64,000 bases of DNA from Neurospora crassa OR74A (Eukaryota; Ascomycota; Sordariomycetes; Sordariales; Sordariaceae): contig NC_026501.1 of assembly GCF_000182925.2 (NCBI RefSeq), positions 5,125,917 to 5,189,916 on the forward strand. Reading direction: 5' to 3'. Each line of letters begins with the position of its first letter. Positions within the stretch are counted from its first letter, which is position 1. Below, piece by piece: positions 11,758 to 23,800 of this stretch. The notes below the pieces were generated by a model. That model saw only the letters and a program-made list of their open reading frames with translations. It made no database searches and was not told the origin of the DNA. The position numbers and the translations under genes are program-made.

Positions 11758-12645
11758 TCACTTCCAGTGGAGGTCGGATGCTACTTTGGTCTCCAGCGTC
11801 GACCGAAGGAAATGGCGCATATCTGGGCTGGACGCGTCATCGTCAAGCACCATATCGATGCCATCCTGCTTTGAGGCAGTCTGACAGCATATCTTCTGGG
11901 CATTTTCGTAAACGCCATCCCATTCCTTGACGGTGAAGTCACCTTCGCTTTCTGAAAGAAGCAGTTCATCGTGCGAGGTAAAAGCAAGGACATGTAGCGA
12001 GGTTGCCTCTCTGATATCCTGGGGGGAGGGATCAGCCACGATCTTCTTCGAACCGTCGTCGGATACCACCGCCACCACTGTGGATGTAGCGGTTGCCTTC
12101 ATTGGCACAGCAGCCGATAGAAGAGCGAGAACGGCAGTCTGGAACAAGGCCGGTATGATGGGGAGGTTCTGTTGCCAGGATTAGTTATAGCCTACCAACA
12201 GAGGGAGGAGAGGGTTCGAATTCTCTTACCAAACTGGCCTGGACCAGTTTTGTGTTGACGTAAGCATTTTCAGGCGTGCTCTCAACTTGAAGAACGATTT
12301 GGATGACAGAACGGGGAAAGTTCTTGACAAGGATGATTTGAGAAAGAGAAGACTGCAAAATAAATTCCAGATGGCGCTCTCGTGTTCCTATATAGAAAAG
12401 TAAAGTAAGTGAGATGCAGTCCTTTGCCTGGGTGGTGGTGCCATTATGATGTTCTCACCTCCTACCCCGGCAGAGGGTCGTACGATTACATCAACGTGAG
12501 CCTCATAAGCATGTTCGTCCCGACGCTGAGCCTCAATGGGTCCATTGACAGAGGCCGTGACCGTGTACCCAGCATATGAGTATCTGGCCGATCCATCCGC
12601 CCGGGGAAGGGCGTTGAGAGACGCTTCAGGTGTCACGGTGGCCAT
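11758..12645 (-). CDS. rrp46: exosome core subunit Rrp46 (RNase PH fold)
   Basis: Three minus-strand exons, 12645-12459, 12387-12230 and 12168-11758, give 251 residues. The protein is one of six RNase PH-like subunits in the ring of the RNA exosome, which processes and degrades RNA 3' to 5' in nucleus and cytoplasm; the ring subunit is structural, not catalytic. Signals: GSARYSYAGYTVTASVNGP near the N terminus, the PIEAQRRDEH turn, RHLEFILQSSLSQIIL, FPRSVIQIVLQV, and FQTAVLALLSAAVPMK, all in the order of Rrp46/EXOSC5. The introns are 71 and 61 nt with donors GTGAGA and GTAAGA and acceptors ATAG and ACAG, in phases 1 and 0. The gene is divergent from the PTPA gene with 564 bases between start codons. 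Confidence 0.9.
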
Positions 12646-13209
12646 GATGTGAGTAGTGTTTGGGTCGGTGTGAGGGTAGGTGGGGCTTAGGATTTGGTTG
12701 ACGGACGGTGGTTGAAATCAAGTGGTGAGCGAGCTTGTTTCTGAGGCCGCGCGAGTGAAGATTTGAAGGCGGGATGTTGAAGGCGGGTCGTTCCTCCACG
12801 ACGGGATCTGCAGCCCGGGCGCTAGCTTTTGAGGTGGCCCCACTCCGTTCTTTCCCAGCGGCGGGCCCTGCCAAGCTTTCAGAAATGGAAGCTGCAGCCC
12901 AGCCAAAGAACGCCATTACGCTTTCTGCCGTCAGCACTTTGCCTGCCCCACGATGGCTCTACGGCGGGGTAGACTAGAATGCTCACAGCATCCAGGGGAT
13001 TGCCCGTCACTACCTTGGGGTGGGTAGGTAGGTAGGTAAACTTCCCTTCCAACATCCACACTCGGACCCTTCCACCTACATCACGGAACCACTCTCTCCA
13101 GCTTCTTCCATCAGTCATCTTATCTAAAGTAACGAGTACGGTCAACTGCAACACCGACCACGGAGAAGCCTACCTTCACACTGTTCAGAACATCCAGCTT
13201 TCATCCATC
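12646..13209. promoter_or_regulatory. shared divergent promoter of rrp46 and the PP2A activator
   Basis: It is 564 bases between two start codons facing away from each other. It includes a short GTAG tandem repeat at about 13019-13036. No gene of its own is supported. Confidence 0.5.
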
Positions 13210-14559
13210 ATGGACTCATCAGTGACAACAGGAAGGTCAGGCATAGGCACCGGCCAAGGATCGCCAGCAGCCTCAGGACAACCCATCTCCAAAGCCGGCC
13301 AGGCCATCCCGAATCTACGAGACCGTATCCCCAAGCTAGAGCCCAGGCGACGGAAGCAGGAACCATCGAACCCGACTCCGGTTCCAGAAACCCCCGCCCT
13401 ACCTCCGCGCCCCGACCCATCCACTCTGGTGTTCCAGACGCCCGTCCGGCGGATCCTTCTCCTGAAAGACCACGAGCTCTTCTTGGCCTCTCCCTCTTTC
13501 AATCTCATCCTCTCTTTCGTCTTCTCCCTCTCCGAATCCGTAGCCGACACGCCCATCTCGGCTATCAAGGACTCTGACCTAAGCGAGCCCGTGAAGGCCA
13601 TCCTTCGCATCCTTGACGAGACCGAAGCGTTGTGCAAAGAGTCGCCACCAGACGACCAAGGCGGCTCCCGCTTCGGCAACAAGACCTTCCGTCTCTTTCT
13701 CGACAAGGTCAAGCAGCGCGGACATCAATGGCACGCCGCCTTTTTGGGAGGCAAACTTCCCGACGCTGCCGTCACTGAGGCCTCAGCCTACCTCAACCAG
13801 TCCTTCGGCAACCGCACGCGCATCGACTACGGCTCGGGTCACGAGCTCAACTTCATCATGTGGCTTCTGTGCCTGTACCAGCTCTCGGTCCTCGAACAAT
13901 CAGACTTCAAAGCCGTCGTGCTCCGCGTCTTCGCCCGCTACCTAGAAGTTATGCGCCTGATTCAGATGACGTACTATCTCGAGCCGGCAGGCTCGCACGG
14001 CGTGTGGGGGCTGGACGACTACCAGTTCTTGCCCTTTCTGTTTGGCGCCAGCCAGCTGTTGCATCACCACTTTATTACGCCACGGGCGATTCATCAGGAG
14101 CTGACGCTGGAGGAGTTCGGGCATGACTTTTTGTACCTGGGCCAGGTGGCGTTTGTCAATAGCACTAAGACGGTGAAAGGTTTAAGGTGGCATAGTCCGA
14201 TGCTGGACGATATCAGTAGCGCCAAGAATTGGGAGAAAATTGAGGGCGGGATGAGGAGGATGTTTGTGTCGGAGGTGCTGAAGAAGTTACCGGTTATGCA
14301 GCATTTCTTGTTCGGATCGCTAATTCCTGCGGCGGAGGGTATGAGCGAACAAGATCCCAATGCCTTGGGTAGCGAGGAGAATGAAGAGGAGGGCGGCGAG
14401 GTGGAAGTGTACGATGATAGTGATGGCAAGAGGCATGTTCATCAGCCGACTGGCTGGGGCGATTGTTGCGGTATCAAGGTGCCGAGTAGTCTGGCGGCGG
14501 CGGAGGAAATGCGGAAGAGGGGACAGGTGGAGAGTTTGAGAAGAATACCTTTTGACTGA
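13210..14559 (+). CDS. PP2A phosphatase activator (PTPA), Rrd family
   Basis: One uninterrupted frame of 449 residues. PTPA/Rrd proteins are peptidyl-prolyl isomerases that reactivate the catalytic subunit of PP2A-type phosphatases. The family core is clear: the helical N-terminal part beginning FQTPVRRILLLKDHELF, WHAAFLGGKLP, the signature YGSGHELNFIMWL, MRLIQMTYYLEPAGSHGVWG, LDDYQFLPFLFGASQL and KIEGGMRRMFVSEVLKKLPV. An acidic insert (EENEEEGGEVEVYDD) precedes the conserved tail GWGDCCGIKVPSSLAAAEEM. Fungi have two paralogues, Rrd1 and Rrd2; I cannot decide between them from motifs alone, so no symbol is given. The start ATG is in good context (ATCATGG) and follows a proline-rich leader peptide of about 65 residues. 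Confidence 0.93.
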   Translation: MDSSVTTGRSGIGTGQGSPAASGQPISKAGQAIPNLRDRIPKLEPRRRKQEPSNPTPVPETPALPPRPDPSTLVFQTPVRRILLLKDHELFLASPSFNLILSFVFSLSESVADTPISAIKDSDLSEPVKAILRILDETEALCKESPPDDQGGSRFGNKTFRLFLDKVKQRGHQWHAAFLGGKLPDAAVTEASAYLNQSFGNRTRIDYGSGHELNFIMWLLCLYQLSVLEQSDFKAVVLRVFARYLEVMRLIQMTYYLEPAGSHGVWGLDDYQFLPFLFGASQLLHHHFITPRAIHQELTLEEFGHDFLYLGQVAFVNSTKTVKGLRWHSPMLDDISSAKNWEKIEGGMRRMFVSEVLKKLPVMQHFLFGSLIPAAEGMSEQDPNALGSEENEEEGGEVEVYDDSDGKRHVHQPTGWGDCCGIKVPSSLAAAEEMRKRGQVESLRRIPFD

Positions 14560-15699
14560 GATCGATGTCATATCTTAGTGTAATGTTTATCATATTCGTG
14601 TTATATTTGCTCGACGTCACTCCATACATCAAGAGTAATAATCAAGCCGCAAAAACTACAATGGTCATACTAACATGCTCACGAACGATCCTATATCGCT
14701 AAAGGTCTGACGCCGGTATGATAGGTTATCAAAGCCAGACAAAGTTCACTTTAGGGTCTGACACTTCCGCGTAACTGCGCCGTCACAGGTTGTCATTAGG
14801 TTGGACCGGGTATTCGATTTCCTCGACGATGAATCAGGTAGCAGAATTGTGGAGAAATGAGTATGTTATCTTGAGTAAACAGAGGCTGAGGGGATAGCAA
14901 GAGTGAATGGGCGAAGTACTGTACGACATCATATTCCTTTCAAATGCGCTGTGCCTACGATGTAAGCTCGTCCGTATCTTTGGCATGTTCACCACCGTAC
15001 CCGTATAAGATTGCTATTTGTCAACCTGTCGAGCGTGGATGAGCAAGGAGGGTACGCTAGGGAAGCCACAAGGAAGCAAAAAGCACATTCCACAACAAAT
15101 CACAATCCATTTTGATAATGATATGAAGAAGGCTAGGCGAATCCTTTAGAGCGCTTATGACTAACTTATTCAAGCCGTAGGGAAATCCGATGGTAACATA
15201 CAGTCCAACTCCATTCCAAGGCCCCAACCAGTAGTCGCTAAACGAAACGAGCGAAAGAAAAAGAAGGCCGCAAAAAAAAACAACGACAGATTGACCTCAG
15301 TCATGATGATGGCTGAAAACGAAACCCACACCACATTCATCGCAAAGTGCTTTGCTTTACCCAACGCACAAGAACGGCTGCTGCCATAGGCGTCCGTCCT
15401 TCGACTGTCGGACACCCATGCAGAGAGGGTATCGAAGGAAATAATTCCATCCCCACCAAACGCCGCCAATATTTCCCAATGGTTGAAAGAGTTCGATGCC
15501 GATATGCTTGGTAAAAAAAAAGGATAAAAGACTGGAAAAAAGCCGCCGCCCAGTATGCAAACAAGAAAAACCTCGTCCTCGTACCCAGATCGGGAACACC
15601 GGGCGCATCTGCCTGTCTGGGTGTCGCTACTGTGACGGACGTCGTTTCTTGGTACTGTACCGGACCAAGAGAAACACACCACTAACAGGTCCGAAAGGT
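14560..15699. other. intergenic between convergent PTPA and proline-rich genes
   Basis: Both neighbours end into it. There is a T-rich region on the minus strand near 15260-15290, and no supported gene. Confidence 0.55.
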
Positions 15700-16644
15700 T
15701 TAATCCTCCCAAATAGTCTCCAAATCGAGATCCTGTCTCCTCTCCGCACCGCAGACACTCCACCGCTTCCGCTTGTCTCTGGACACAAACCCTAAAGTCC
15801 TGCCTCGCGACAAAGCATCCGCATTCGCTTTGCTTTTGATATCACCGCCACCTTCCGCCGCCTCCGCTTCGGCCTTCAGCTGCGCGATTCTCTCGGCTTC
15901 TAGAGCGGCCTCCTCGGCATCTGGGGTGTCTGGGATGGTTTCAAGACTGGAAATACTGGGGCTCCTGGATCTCATGGAAGTAGGTGTTGAAGGCATGGAG
16001 GTTGTGTAATAGTTGCTGGAAAATGAGTCGTAAGCTCGGTAGGATGGCGACGATGCGATTGAAGTAGGAGTTGATGGTACGGATGACAACGATGCGGTGC
16101 TGGCATGATGAACAAGCCGTAAAGGTGAAGAAGGTCGTCGTAGTCGGGCCGTTGAAGTTACTGTAGATGTTGACCCAAGGGTTAGGTTTGGCGAGCTGTT
16201 TCTCTCGGAAAGCTGCCTTTCAAGGTCATGGACCGAGACACGAGTTGGCGAGGAAGGGAAAACTTCGTCGACTGGTTTGCGCAAAGGACGGACCCGGCTC
16301 GGCGACTGAGCAGGGCTTTGTGGCCGGATATGTGGTGAAAAGAGAAGATGACCGGACCCGTTTACGCCGGGCATAGACTGAGTGCGCGCCATGGGTGGTG
16401 CTAGGTTTACTGCAGACCTCGACCTCACATGAAGCGTAGACAGCGGGGAGGAGGCGCGAGGGCGATATGGAAGCGTGGGAGTCGACCAAGATGGCGAGGT
16501 GGGGGATGCTGGAGAGGGGTCGGTTGATCGGCGAAGGGTGGGCGGCTTGCGCAAGTAGTCAAACTCGGGTGCGTTGACCCTCATACTGGGAAGAGGAGAG
16601 GGGCGGAACTCCTCCATTCGCTCGGTCTCTGGGACAGGTTCCAT
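15700..16644 (-). CDS. conserved proline/serine-rich fungal protein with invariant-looking C-terminal tail
   Basis: A single frame of 314 residues from the ATG at 16644 (MEPVPETERMEEF). The frame stays open upstream for 61 more codons, but that part is unlike the rest and probably leader or intron, so I chose the downstream start. Most of the protein is disordered and rich in Ser, Pro, Thr and Arg with many S/T-P sites (STPTLPYRP, SVPSTPTSIASSPSYR). Near the C terminus a short Ala/Glu helix (EEAALEAERIAQLKAEAEAA) is followed by RGRTLGFVSRDKRKRWSVCG and a tail ending DLDLETIWED. Such a tail is what databases usually label basic proline-rich protein in filamentous fungi. No enzymatic domain is visible and the function is unknown. 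Confidence 0.75.
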   Translation of the reverse strand: MEPVPETERMEEFRPSPLPSMRVNAPEFDYLRKPPTLRRSTDPSPASPTSPSWSTPTLPYRPRASSPLSTLHVRSRSAVNLAPPMARTQSMPGVNGSGHLLFSPHIRPQSPAQSPSRVRPLRKPVDEVFPSSPTRVSVHDLERQLSERNSSPNLTLGSTSTVTSTARLRRPSSPLRLVHHASTASLSSVPSTPTSIASSPSYRAYDSFSSNYYTTSMPSTPTSMRSRSPSISSLETIPDTPDAEEAALEAERIAQLKAEAEAAEGGGDIKSKANADALSRGRTLGFVSRDKRKRWSVCGAERRQDLDLETIWED

Positions 16645-19600
16645 GGTGATGGGCGTGGCAGTCGATGCTTTCTTTAAACCCGACCTGTTGTTACCTTGAC
16701 ACAGAAACCATGGACTGGCGCAGAAAGGGATGGAATACGGAAGACGCGAGCGAAATACAACAGGTATTTCTGTGATTCCTAAACCCGGGAGGCTGTCGCA
16801 ACACACTGCACTGGGCGCAGCAAACAAGATATCCTTGTCCTTTCCTCCGAGACAACAATGCTTGGGAATCGGGTCAGGGTCAGGTCGGATTCGAGGGTGT
16901 GGTTTTCTTTCTTGGCCTGGACTGAGGTACCAGGCGGACTAGGTGACCTGGATCTGGTCTCGGTCTGTCACTGGGATGGGGATGGGACATCCAGTCTCCA
17001 GTCTCCAGTATCCGGCGATGTATCCGGTACCCGTCGATGGAAAGCCCTGGCGGTAGGTGCCGTGCCCGCGACAATGCCTGCGAGCGAGCTTTTGAGACGG
17101 TGAATCCACGCCTGCGTCGCACACAGGACGGGGGGATGATTCTGTTGACGTGATGGTAAGAAACCGAGTTCCTGTGCTCAGTGAGAAAAAGAAAATGGAA
17201 ACCTTTTAGAAAAAAAAAAAAAAGGCGGTGGGCGGAGGTGGTTTATTTGCTGCGGCACGGTAACCCGCAACGACCTGGAACCTACCTCTTCTACCTAAGT
17301 ATTCAAGGGACAGGCACCTGCAGCTGCGACTGGCAGAGCGGATGGCAAATGGAGACGGCAGGATGAGAACCTGAAAAAGGACAGGGCCGATTCCTGCAGC
17401 TGAGAGACCGGGAGAGCTGGGACGGTTCTGGAAGCTAGCCCGCAAAGTGGGCAAATCCAATGGCCAGGGCAATGCACTGCAAGTGACAAGACTGGACTTT
17501 AATGCTGGTCGATGCGTCGAGCGCAGTGCGCTCAGTGGGCAAGGAAACGATGGCCACTGGGGTAAACCCGTGAATGTGAATGGCCGGGCAGCTTCCACTT
17601 CCTTGGTTAAGATGAACCTGAAAGTTTGAATCGTGAAGAATGGCGCAGCGATGCCCGTGCTTGTACGGAAGCAAATCGATGGCATGAACGAGCCACAAAA
17701 GCCTAGAGGCAGCCTGGTATTGTAGCTGAGTGAGTGATGGAACTAGGTACACCATTTGTCTGATCTGACAGTCTGACAATGCCGGTACGTACACTAGCAG
17801 GAGGAGAAGTCCCCAGGCCGGCGAACCAGAGTGGAGGGGTGGAGGAGGCGGGGTCTTTTACCCGGTAGCGACACGTCAAATACACCAATCAAATGGCCTG
17901 GCACTGGCCCATGATGGCTCAGTGGAGCGCACCATCCTCCCATCAAAGCAAAACCCATGAACATCCGGGACAGTCGCACACCACCTTCCAATTCCTCCTC
18001 TGCCGCCGCCGTCGCTCTTGCGCGCCCTCGTAGTCCAAAAGCCGGAAGCCGCAACTGGACCAACTGAAAGCCGTCAATGTGAAAACCCTGGAGGACGGAG
18101 ATCCCGATTGACGCTCCCTTGGGCCTAGCGCCGGTACCGGTACGGCGTAAGCGAACCAAGCCTGCCACGCACCGGCCTAAGTGTCCCGAGGTGTTAGCGC
18201 GCTGTCGATAGAATGACTGGCAGCATGATTTCTCCGTAGGGGTCTGTTGACCCCTAGCAGGACCCAGTTGAAAACGCTCGACCTTGTTCGCACATTCCAT
18301 TCGGCCTCCCGAAACCGCAGCTCTCGGGGTTTGGCTTTTCATTTGGGGGTGACGGATCTTCAACTCTCACGGTCGTCGGTTGGAGCCGTTTTCCGGTTCA
18401 AAGGACCATCGCCTCTCAATCAGGCTTGATCATCACTTTGAGAGACGGGTCTAACGGGTCAGGCGGCTTTCACGTTGAACGCAGCACTTGACCCCAGAAG
18501 GATGCCAATAACAGCCTGAAATGCAGACCCATATCGGCTACCCCAATCAACCTTGAGTCCGCAGTACGTACTTACTTTAATAGTAGAGAGAGGAGACACG
18601 GCTGAAAAGGCTCATATGCACATTACCTTTGAAATCCTTTACTGACTTTTGTTGATAGGAGGACACGCCGGTATCCCGAAAGTTGTGGGGCGACATGATA
18701 TGTATCAGACAGCACTTTTTGTACACCTTTCACCAACACCCCTTTTGGATGGCAAGTTCGATATCACATTCCAGGTGCAATCAATCAGGTCCGACGGTGC
18801 GTAGGGTGGTCCGCACGGCATTGTTCAATGTCTTCGAGCTGGGGCATTTTATCAATTTACAATTACGCAGCCACCGCTGGTGTGTTTGCTTATAGTCGTC
18901 GGTCTAACCAGTTGATGTGGAAACCACTCAACCGTCGAGGCAAGGGGAGAAAACGTGCGTCTACTTGTCCCATCAACCAATCCATCACCATTATGGATTA
19001 TCGGCTTGTGACGAGTCCCTACAATATGCACGTGCAAAACCCGTACATCCACTCAATACCTGTCTTCCCCATCACGCTTTACAGGCAAGCACATTGTCCC
19101 CTGAAGATCCAGCGGTGAAAGCATAGTAACACATGCTGGGAATATGGAGGGACAGATGACCATGGCACCTGGCACCAGTCAAATGGACTGAATCATGCGC
19201 GCCACTACTTGTGTTGACAAACCAGTAACTTGGAGCCATTCAGCTGAGGCCTTTGCCTCCCCAAACCTCCAAATCCGATAGCCTCGATGCATAATTGGTC
19301 CCCACTGTGTCGCTGTGCTTACTTTTTACACTGCTGGGAAGGAGGAGAAAAAAAAGGGGGGGAGGGGGGAATACCTAGCGTGTTACTTGCAGCCTACACG
19401 AAACTAGGATTTCTTGCTGTATGACTGCTATTCTTCTGTAAAGACCTGCTTTTTGCCACCGCTCTACACCAACGGTAAATTTCACAAGATCTAAACACCC
19501 CCCCGGCCCGGGCGCCGGGCAGAGGTGTACTATGTAGTGTACTGCAGTACGCAGTACATCGTCTGAATCGCCGTCCAATTATATGACTGGCAAGAACCGG

Positions 19601-20858
19601 AAAGCCATGCACGACGGATGATGATGAACCTGCCATTATGCCAGGGCAGCGATGACCGCGCATGGAGTGCGGCACTTGTCAGTGGTTCAGATTAGTTTAC
19701 TTTGTGCCTAGAGGTATGCCTCCGTGATGAAAGTATCTCGTTGGCCGGTGATCACACATGTTAAAAACAGAGAACGGGGATTCTCCTGATTGGTGCATAT
19801 AGGCCCACACGCCCTCCGATTCCCCGCCCGAGTGGATGTCCGTTCCGAGGGGGACAATGCTACGGGGCCGGGCCGAGATGCGGGTGTCGAACCCGGGGCC
19901 CACTCCGGATGCTGAACTTGAATGCCCGCGAGTACGGAGCTCAGTACATATTCAATGCTGCAATCCCCGTCCAGAGGCAAGGGTGGGGAGCGAGAAGAAA
20001 GGTAAGACTGCGCATTCCCAGATGCTTCATGATAAATGATTGCGCTATGTCAATGGCAGAAATTTTGTTGACAGGCGGTTGCATGTCGATTTCGGCCATT
20101 TACATCTACTCCGTAGAAATCCAATACCGTGTACAGTCGACCCGCCTGACTGTATCCTAGCGTTGAGCAAGTTGCAAGGCGAAAATTGATGAGGCAGTTC
20201 TGCCTGGTTTAGACTGTACACGAACATAAAAGTGGAAGGCGGATGATTCTGGTATGATTAATCGTGACTCACAGTGGCGACAGGAGCTCCTCCCTGCTTG
20301 GCCTGCTTGGGTCGTGGAAGAACTGAATTTGACATCTCCCGCAGCCCTCTTTTAGTGGGACCGGGCAGCAACGACAGGCGGAGAATGCCCGGAAACGCCA
20401 CCAACTTACCCTCCTGGAGCCATTTCAGTCCCCGTTTAGTAATCTTACCGTACCCGTCCACGCCTTCTCTTCAAAACTTCACAGGCTTCACTCCAGTCCA
20501 GGCTCACCAAGTGGAGGTTCTTACCCCGGCTGCGGCTTGCTTAAAAAGCGCGACATTGCTCTCCCAAAATCGTGCCTACTGAAGTATTTTTCTCACTTCG
20601 GAACCCGTTCGCTGTTTGCACTTTTGCAAGTTCATCTTGAGCTTGTACTTTGGGTGCACTTGGGCCCAGGGTTCTTTTTTTCTTTCTCTTTTTTTTCTTT
20701 TTTCCACTATCTGAAGACGCTGTATTTCAAAAAGCGCATTCAACGATACGATACGGATATCTGAGCCAGCTCATCGCCACCTAGCAAACAGTCGCAACGA
20801 GTCTTCCAACATCGAAGTGGCGTCAAATATTCATGGACTGACGAATCCAAACATCACC
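16645..20858. other. 4.2 kb non-coding gap between divergent genes
   Basis: I found no frame with a recognisable product over 4.2 kb, the joint longest gap of the window. It contains A14 at 17210-17223, a purine tract at 19341-19370, a 12-bp palindrome GTACTGCAGTAC at 19539-19550, and a T/C-rich leader at 20669-20705 just before the NF-X1 gene. It could be long leaders, regulatory DNA or non-coding RNA; the sequence alone does not tell. Confidence 0.5.
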
Positions 20859-23800
20859 ATGGCGGACGTTCAACCTGCTACCCATGAAGGCGGTTCTGAC
20901 AGGGGAGGCAGAGGAGGCAGAGGAGGCAGAGGCAGAGGCAGAGGACGTGGAGGCAGGCCACGGAGAGGTCATCATGGTTCCGAGCGACCAAACCCCGGTG
21001 GCGATGCCAGTCAACCAGTGCAATCCGCCGAATCCTCAAGGAACCTCTTAGAAACGGCGAACGCAAACGTTCCCCCACCATTGGTGCTTACGCCGGATGC
21101 GCCCTCAGGACATTCAAGGGAAGAAGGAGAAGGACGAAGGAGGCGAGGAGGTGGAGGAGGTGGACCTCGGCGCGGGAGAGGAGTCTCATCTGCTCAACGC
21201 TCGATCGTGGTATCCCATCGAGGACGGGCACCCCCTCCAGGGACAGCGGCGGCTCCGTCCACTGCTGAAGAGCACGACACTGCATCAGGCGCCGGATTAA
21301 GCGCGGATGCTCCCGCTTTTGTCCCCGGCCAACCACTTGCAGTCCCAACCCAACAACCTAGAGCTGCCGCCGCGAAACGTCAAAAGGAGCATCGTCCTGC
21401 GCCATCCAATACCTCCAAGTCTTCGGCGCCTGACTTGACCACCCGAATCCACGAGGATATTGCTTCCGGACTTTACGAATGCGTAATTTGCACCAATGAG
21501 CTAACGCGCAACACTCGAATTTGGTCATGCTCCGTCTGCTGGACTGTTACTCACCTTTCGTGCGTCAAGAAATGGCATGCCAACCAAGAGAAAAATGCGG
21601 AGCAGCAGGAGCAAAGTGCTGACCAGCCATTGTCTTGGAGGTGTCCAGGCTGCAACTCGCAACTTGTCGAGAAGCCCGGACCGGATCGCTGTTGGTGCAA
21701 AAAGGAGATCGATCCGAAACCTATTCCCGGACTGCCTCCTCATACCTGTGGACAAACATGCTCTAAGCCTCGGGCTACTTGCCCCCATCCGTGTTCATCG
21801 ATGTGTCATGCGGGACCCTGTCCGCCATGTACATTGATGGGGCCGTCTCAGACTTGCTATTGCGGCAAGCATACCTCGACGAGACGGTGCACTGAAACCG
21901 AGTATGGCAAAGGTTATAGCTGCGATGCGGTTTGCGGCGATCTACTTCCATGTGGCGAGCACTTCTGCTCCCAGACCTGTCACCCTGGGCTGTGCGGAGC
22001 TTGCGAGATTCCTCTCTTGTCGACATGCTACTGCGGAAAAGAGCAGAAGGAAATAGCATGCGATCAACGCGATGAGATCATGGATTCCTTCAATCACGGA
22101 CAGCTACAGGATGTCTCAGCGACAGCTGATTCGGACTCCTGGTTTGAAGGATCATTCCGGTGCAGCAACATCTGTGGCAGAACTTATGACTGTGGACATC
22201 ACACGTGCCAGAAGCCTTGCCATCCACAAGATGAAGATTCGACACACTGCCCGTTCTCTCCCGATGTGGTCACTCACTGCCCATGCGGAAAAACTCCATT
22301 AACGTCGTTGCCAGTACCTCCGCGTCAATCATGTGAGGACGCGATACCTCACTGCGATAAACCTTGCCAGAAGGTTCTTCCTTGCGGCCATTTGTGTGAG
22401 AAGAAATGCCACACTGGCCCCTGTGGGATGTGTTCGAAGGTCGTCGAGATCTCGTGCCGTTGCGGCAGGACAGAAACCCAGTCAGCCTGTCACCAGGGCA
22501 CGATCGAACATCCAATGTGCTTCAGGGTTTGCAGGGTTCAACTCAACTGCGGCAGGCATGAGTGCGGCGAGCGTTGTTGTCCGGGCGAGAAGAAGGCCGC
22601 AGAACGACGCAAGAAGAAGAATCGGGGTCCGAATGAGAATTATGAAGCGGAACACATCTGTCTTCAGGTTTGTGGCCGCACACTAAAATGTGGTCAACAC
22701 ACATGTCAGCAACTCTGCCACAAGGGTCAATGCCCGTCATGTGTGGAAGCTGTTTTCGACGAGATCAGCTGCAGTTGCGGGCGCACTGTCCTCTACCCTC
22801 CTCAGCCCTGCGGAACGAGGCCGCCCGAGTGTCGATTCCCGTGTAGACGGCGCCAGCCATGTGGCCACCCTACTGTTCCTCATTCCTGTCATCCAGATGA
22901 CACTCCTTGTCCGAAGTGTCCATCATTGATGGACAAGCTTTGCATCTGTGGAAAGGAGATCATGAAGAATCGGCCGTGCTGGAACAACGAAGTTCACTGT
23001 GGACTGCCTTGTGGAAAGAAGCTTAAGTGCGGATCACATGTGTGCAAGAAGACATGCCACAAGCCAGGCGATTGCGAAGATGCCGGCATTCCTGGCTCCC
23101 ACTGCACCCAGGCTTGCGGCAAAGTACGCAAGTCTTGCGATCACACTTGCGCAGAGCAGTGTCACGCTCCGTATCCTTGCAAGGAGGACAAGCCTTGCCA
23201 GTCCAAGACCTTCATCACCTGTCCATGCCAGAATCGCAAGCAGGAAGTCCGTTGCATGGCCACGATGCTGAGCCCGTCGTCGGCGCGGGAGTCTTCGCTA
23301 AAATGTGACGACGAATGTCTCCGACTGCAGCGGAACCGCAAGCTAGCCAATGCCCTCAAGATCGACGACACCCACACGGACGACCACATCCCTTACTCCG
23401 ACAAGACCCTCAAGATGTTCAAGGAGAACGTCAACTGGTCCCAGACTCAGGAGCGGGAGTTCCGCGTCTTCGCCTCCTCGCCCGACGAGAAGCGTCTCAG
23501 ATTTAAGCCCATGCCCTCCTCCCAACGCGCCTTCCTGCACAGTCTAGCCGAGGACTTCGGCCTCGACTCCGAGAGTCAAGACCCCGAGCCTCATCGGCAC
23601 GTCTGCATATTCAAGACCCCGCGGTTCGTTGCTGCGCCCTCTAAGACACTTGCGCAGTGCGCCCGTATTGCCAAGCCCACCGCCAGTCTCCTCAGGCCCG
23701 CGGCAGCTGCCCCGGTCGTCGCTCCCCCCAAGCAGGAATCCTTCAACGCACTGCTCCTCAAGGAGCCCCGGTTCGGCCTCACCATCGAGGAATTAGACCA

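Noticed and set aside
15170-15763. 197-codon open frame on the minus strand
   Set aside because: It overlaps the end of the proline-rich gene in another frame, is full of Phe from a T-rich flank, and shows no domain.
17794-18363. 189-codon open frame on the minus strand in the 4.2 kb gap
   Set aside because: Composition is that of random GC-rich translation; no start context, domain or splice partner.
19870-19900. GGTTCGACACC on the minus strand, resembling a tRNA B box
   Set aside because: No matching acceptor stem, D arm or anticodon arm upstream on that strand.
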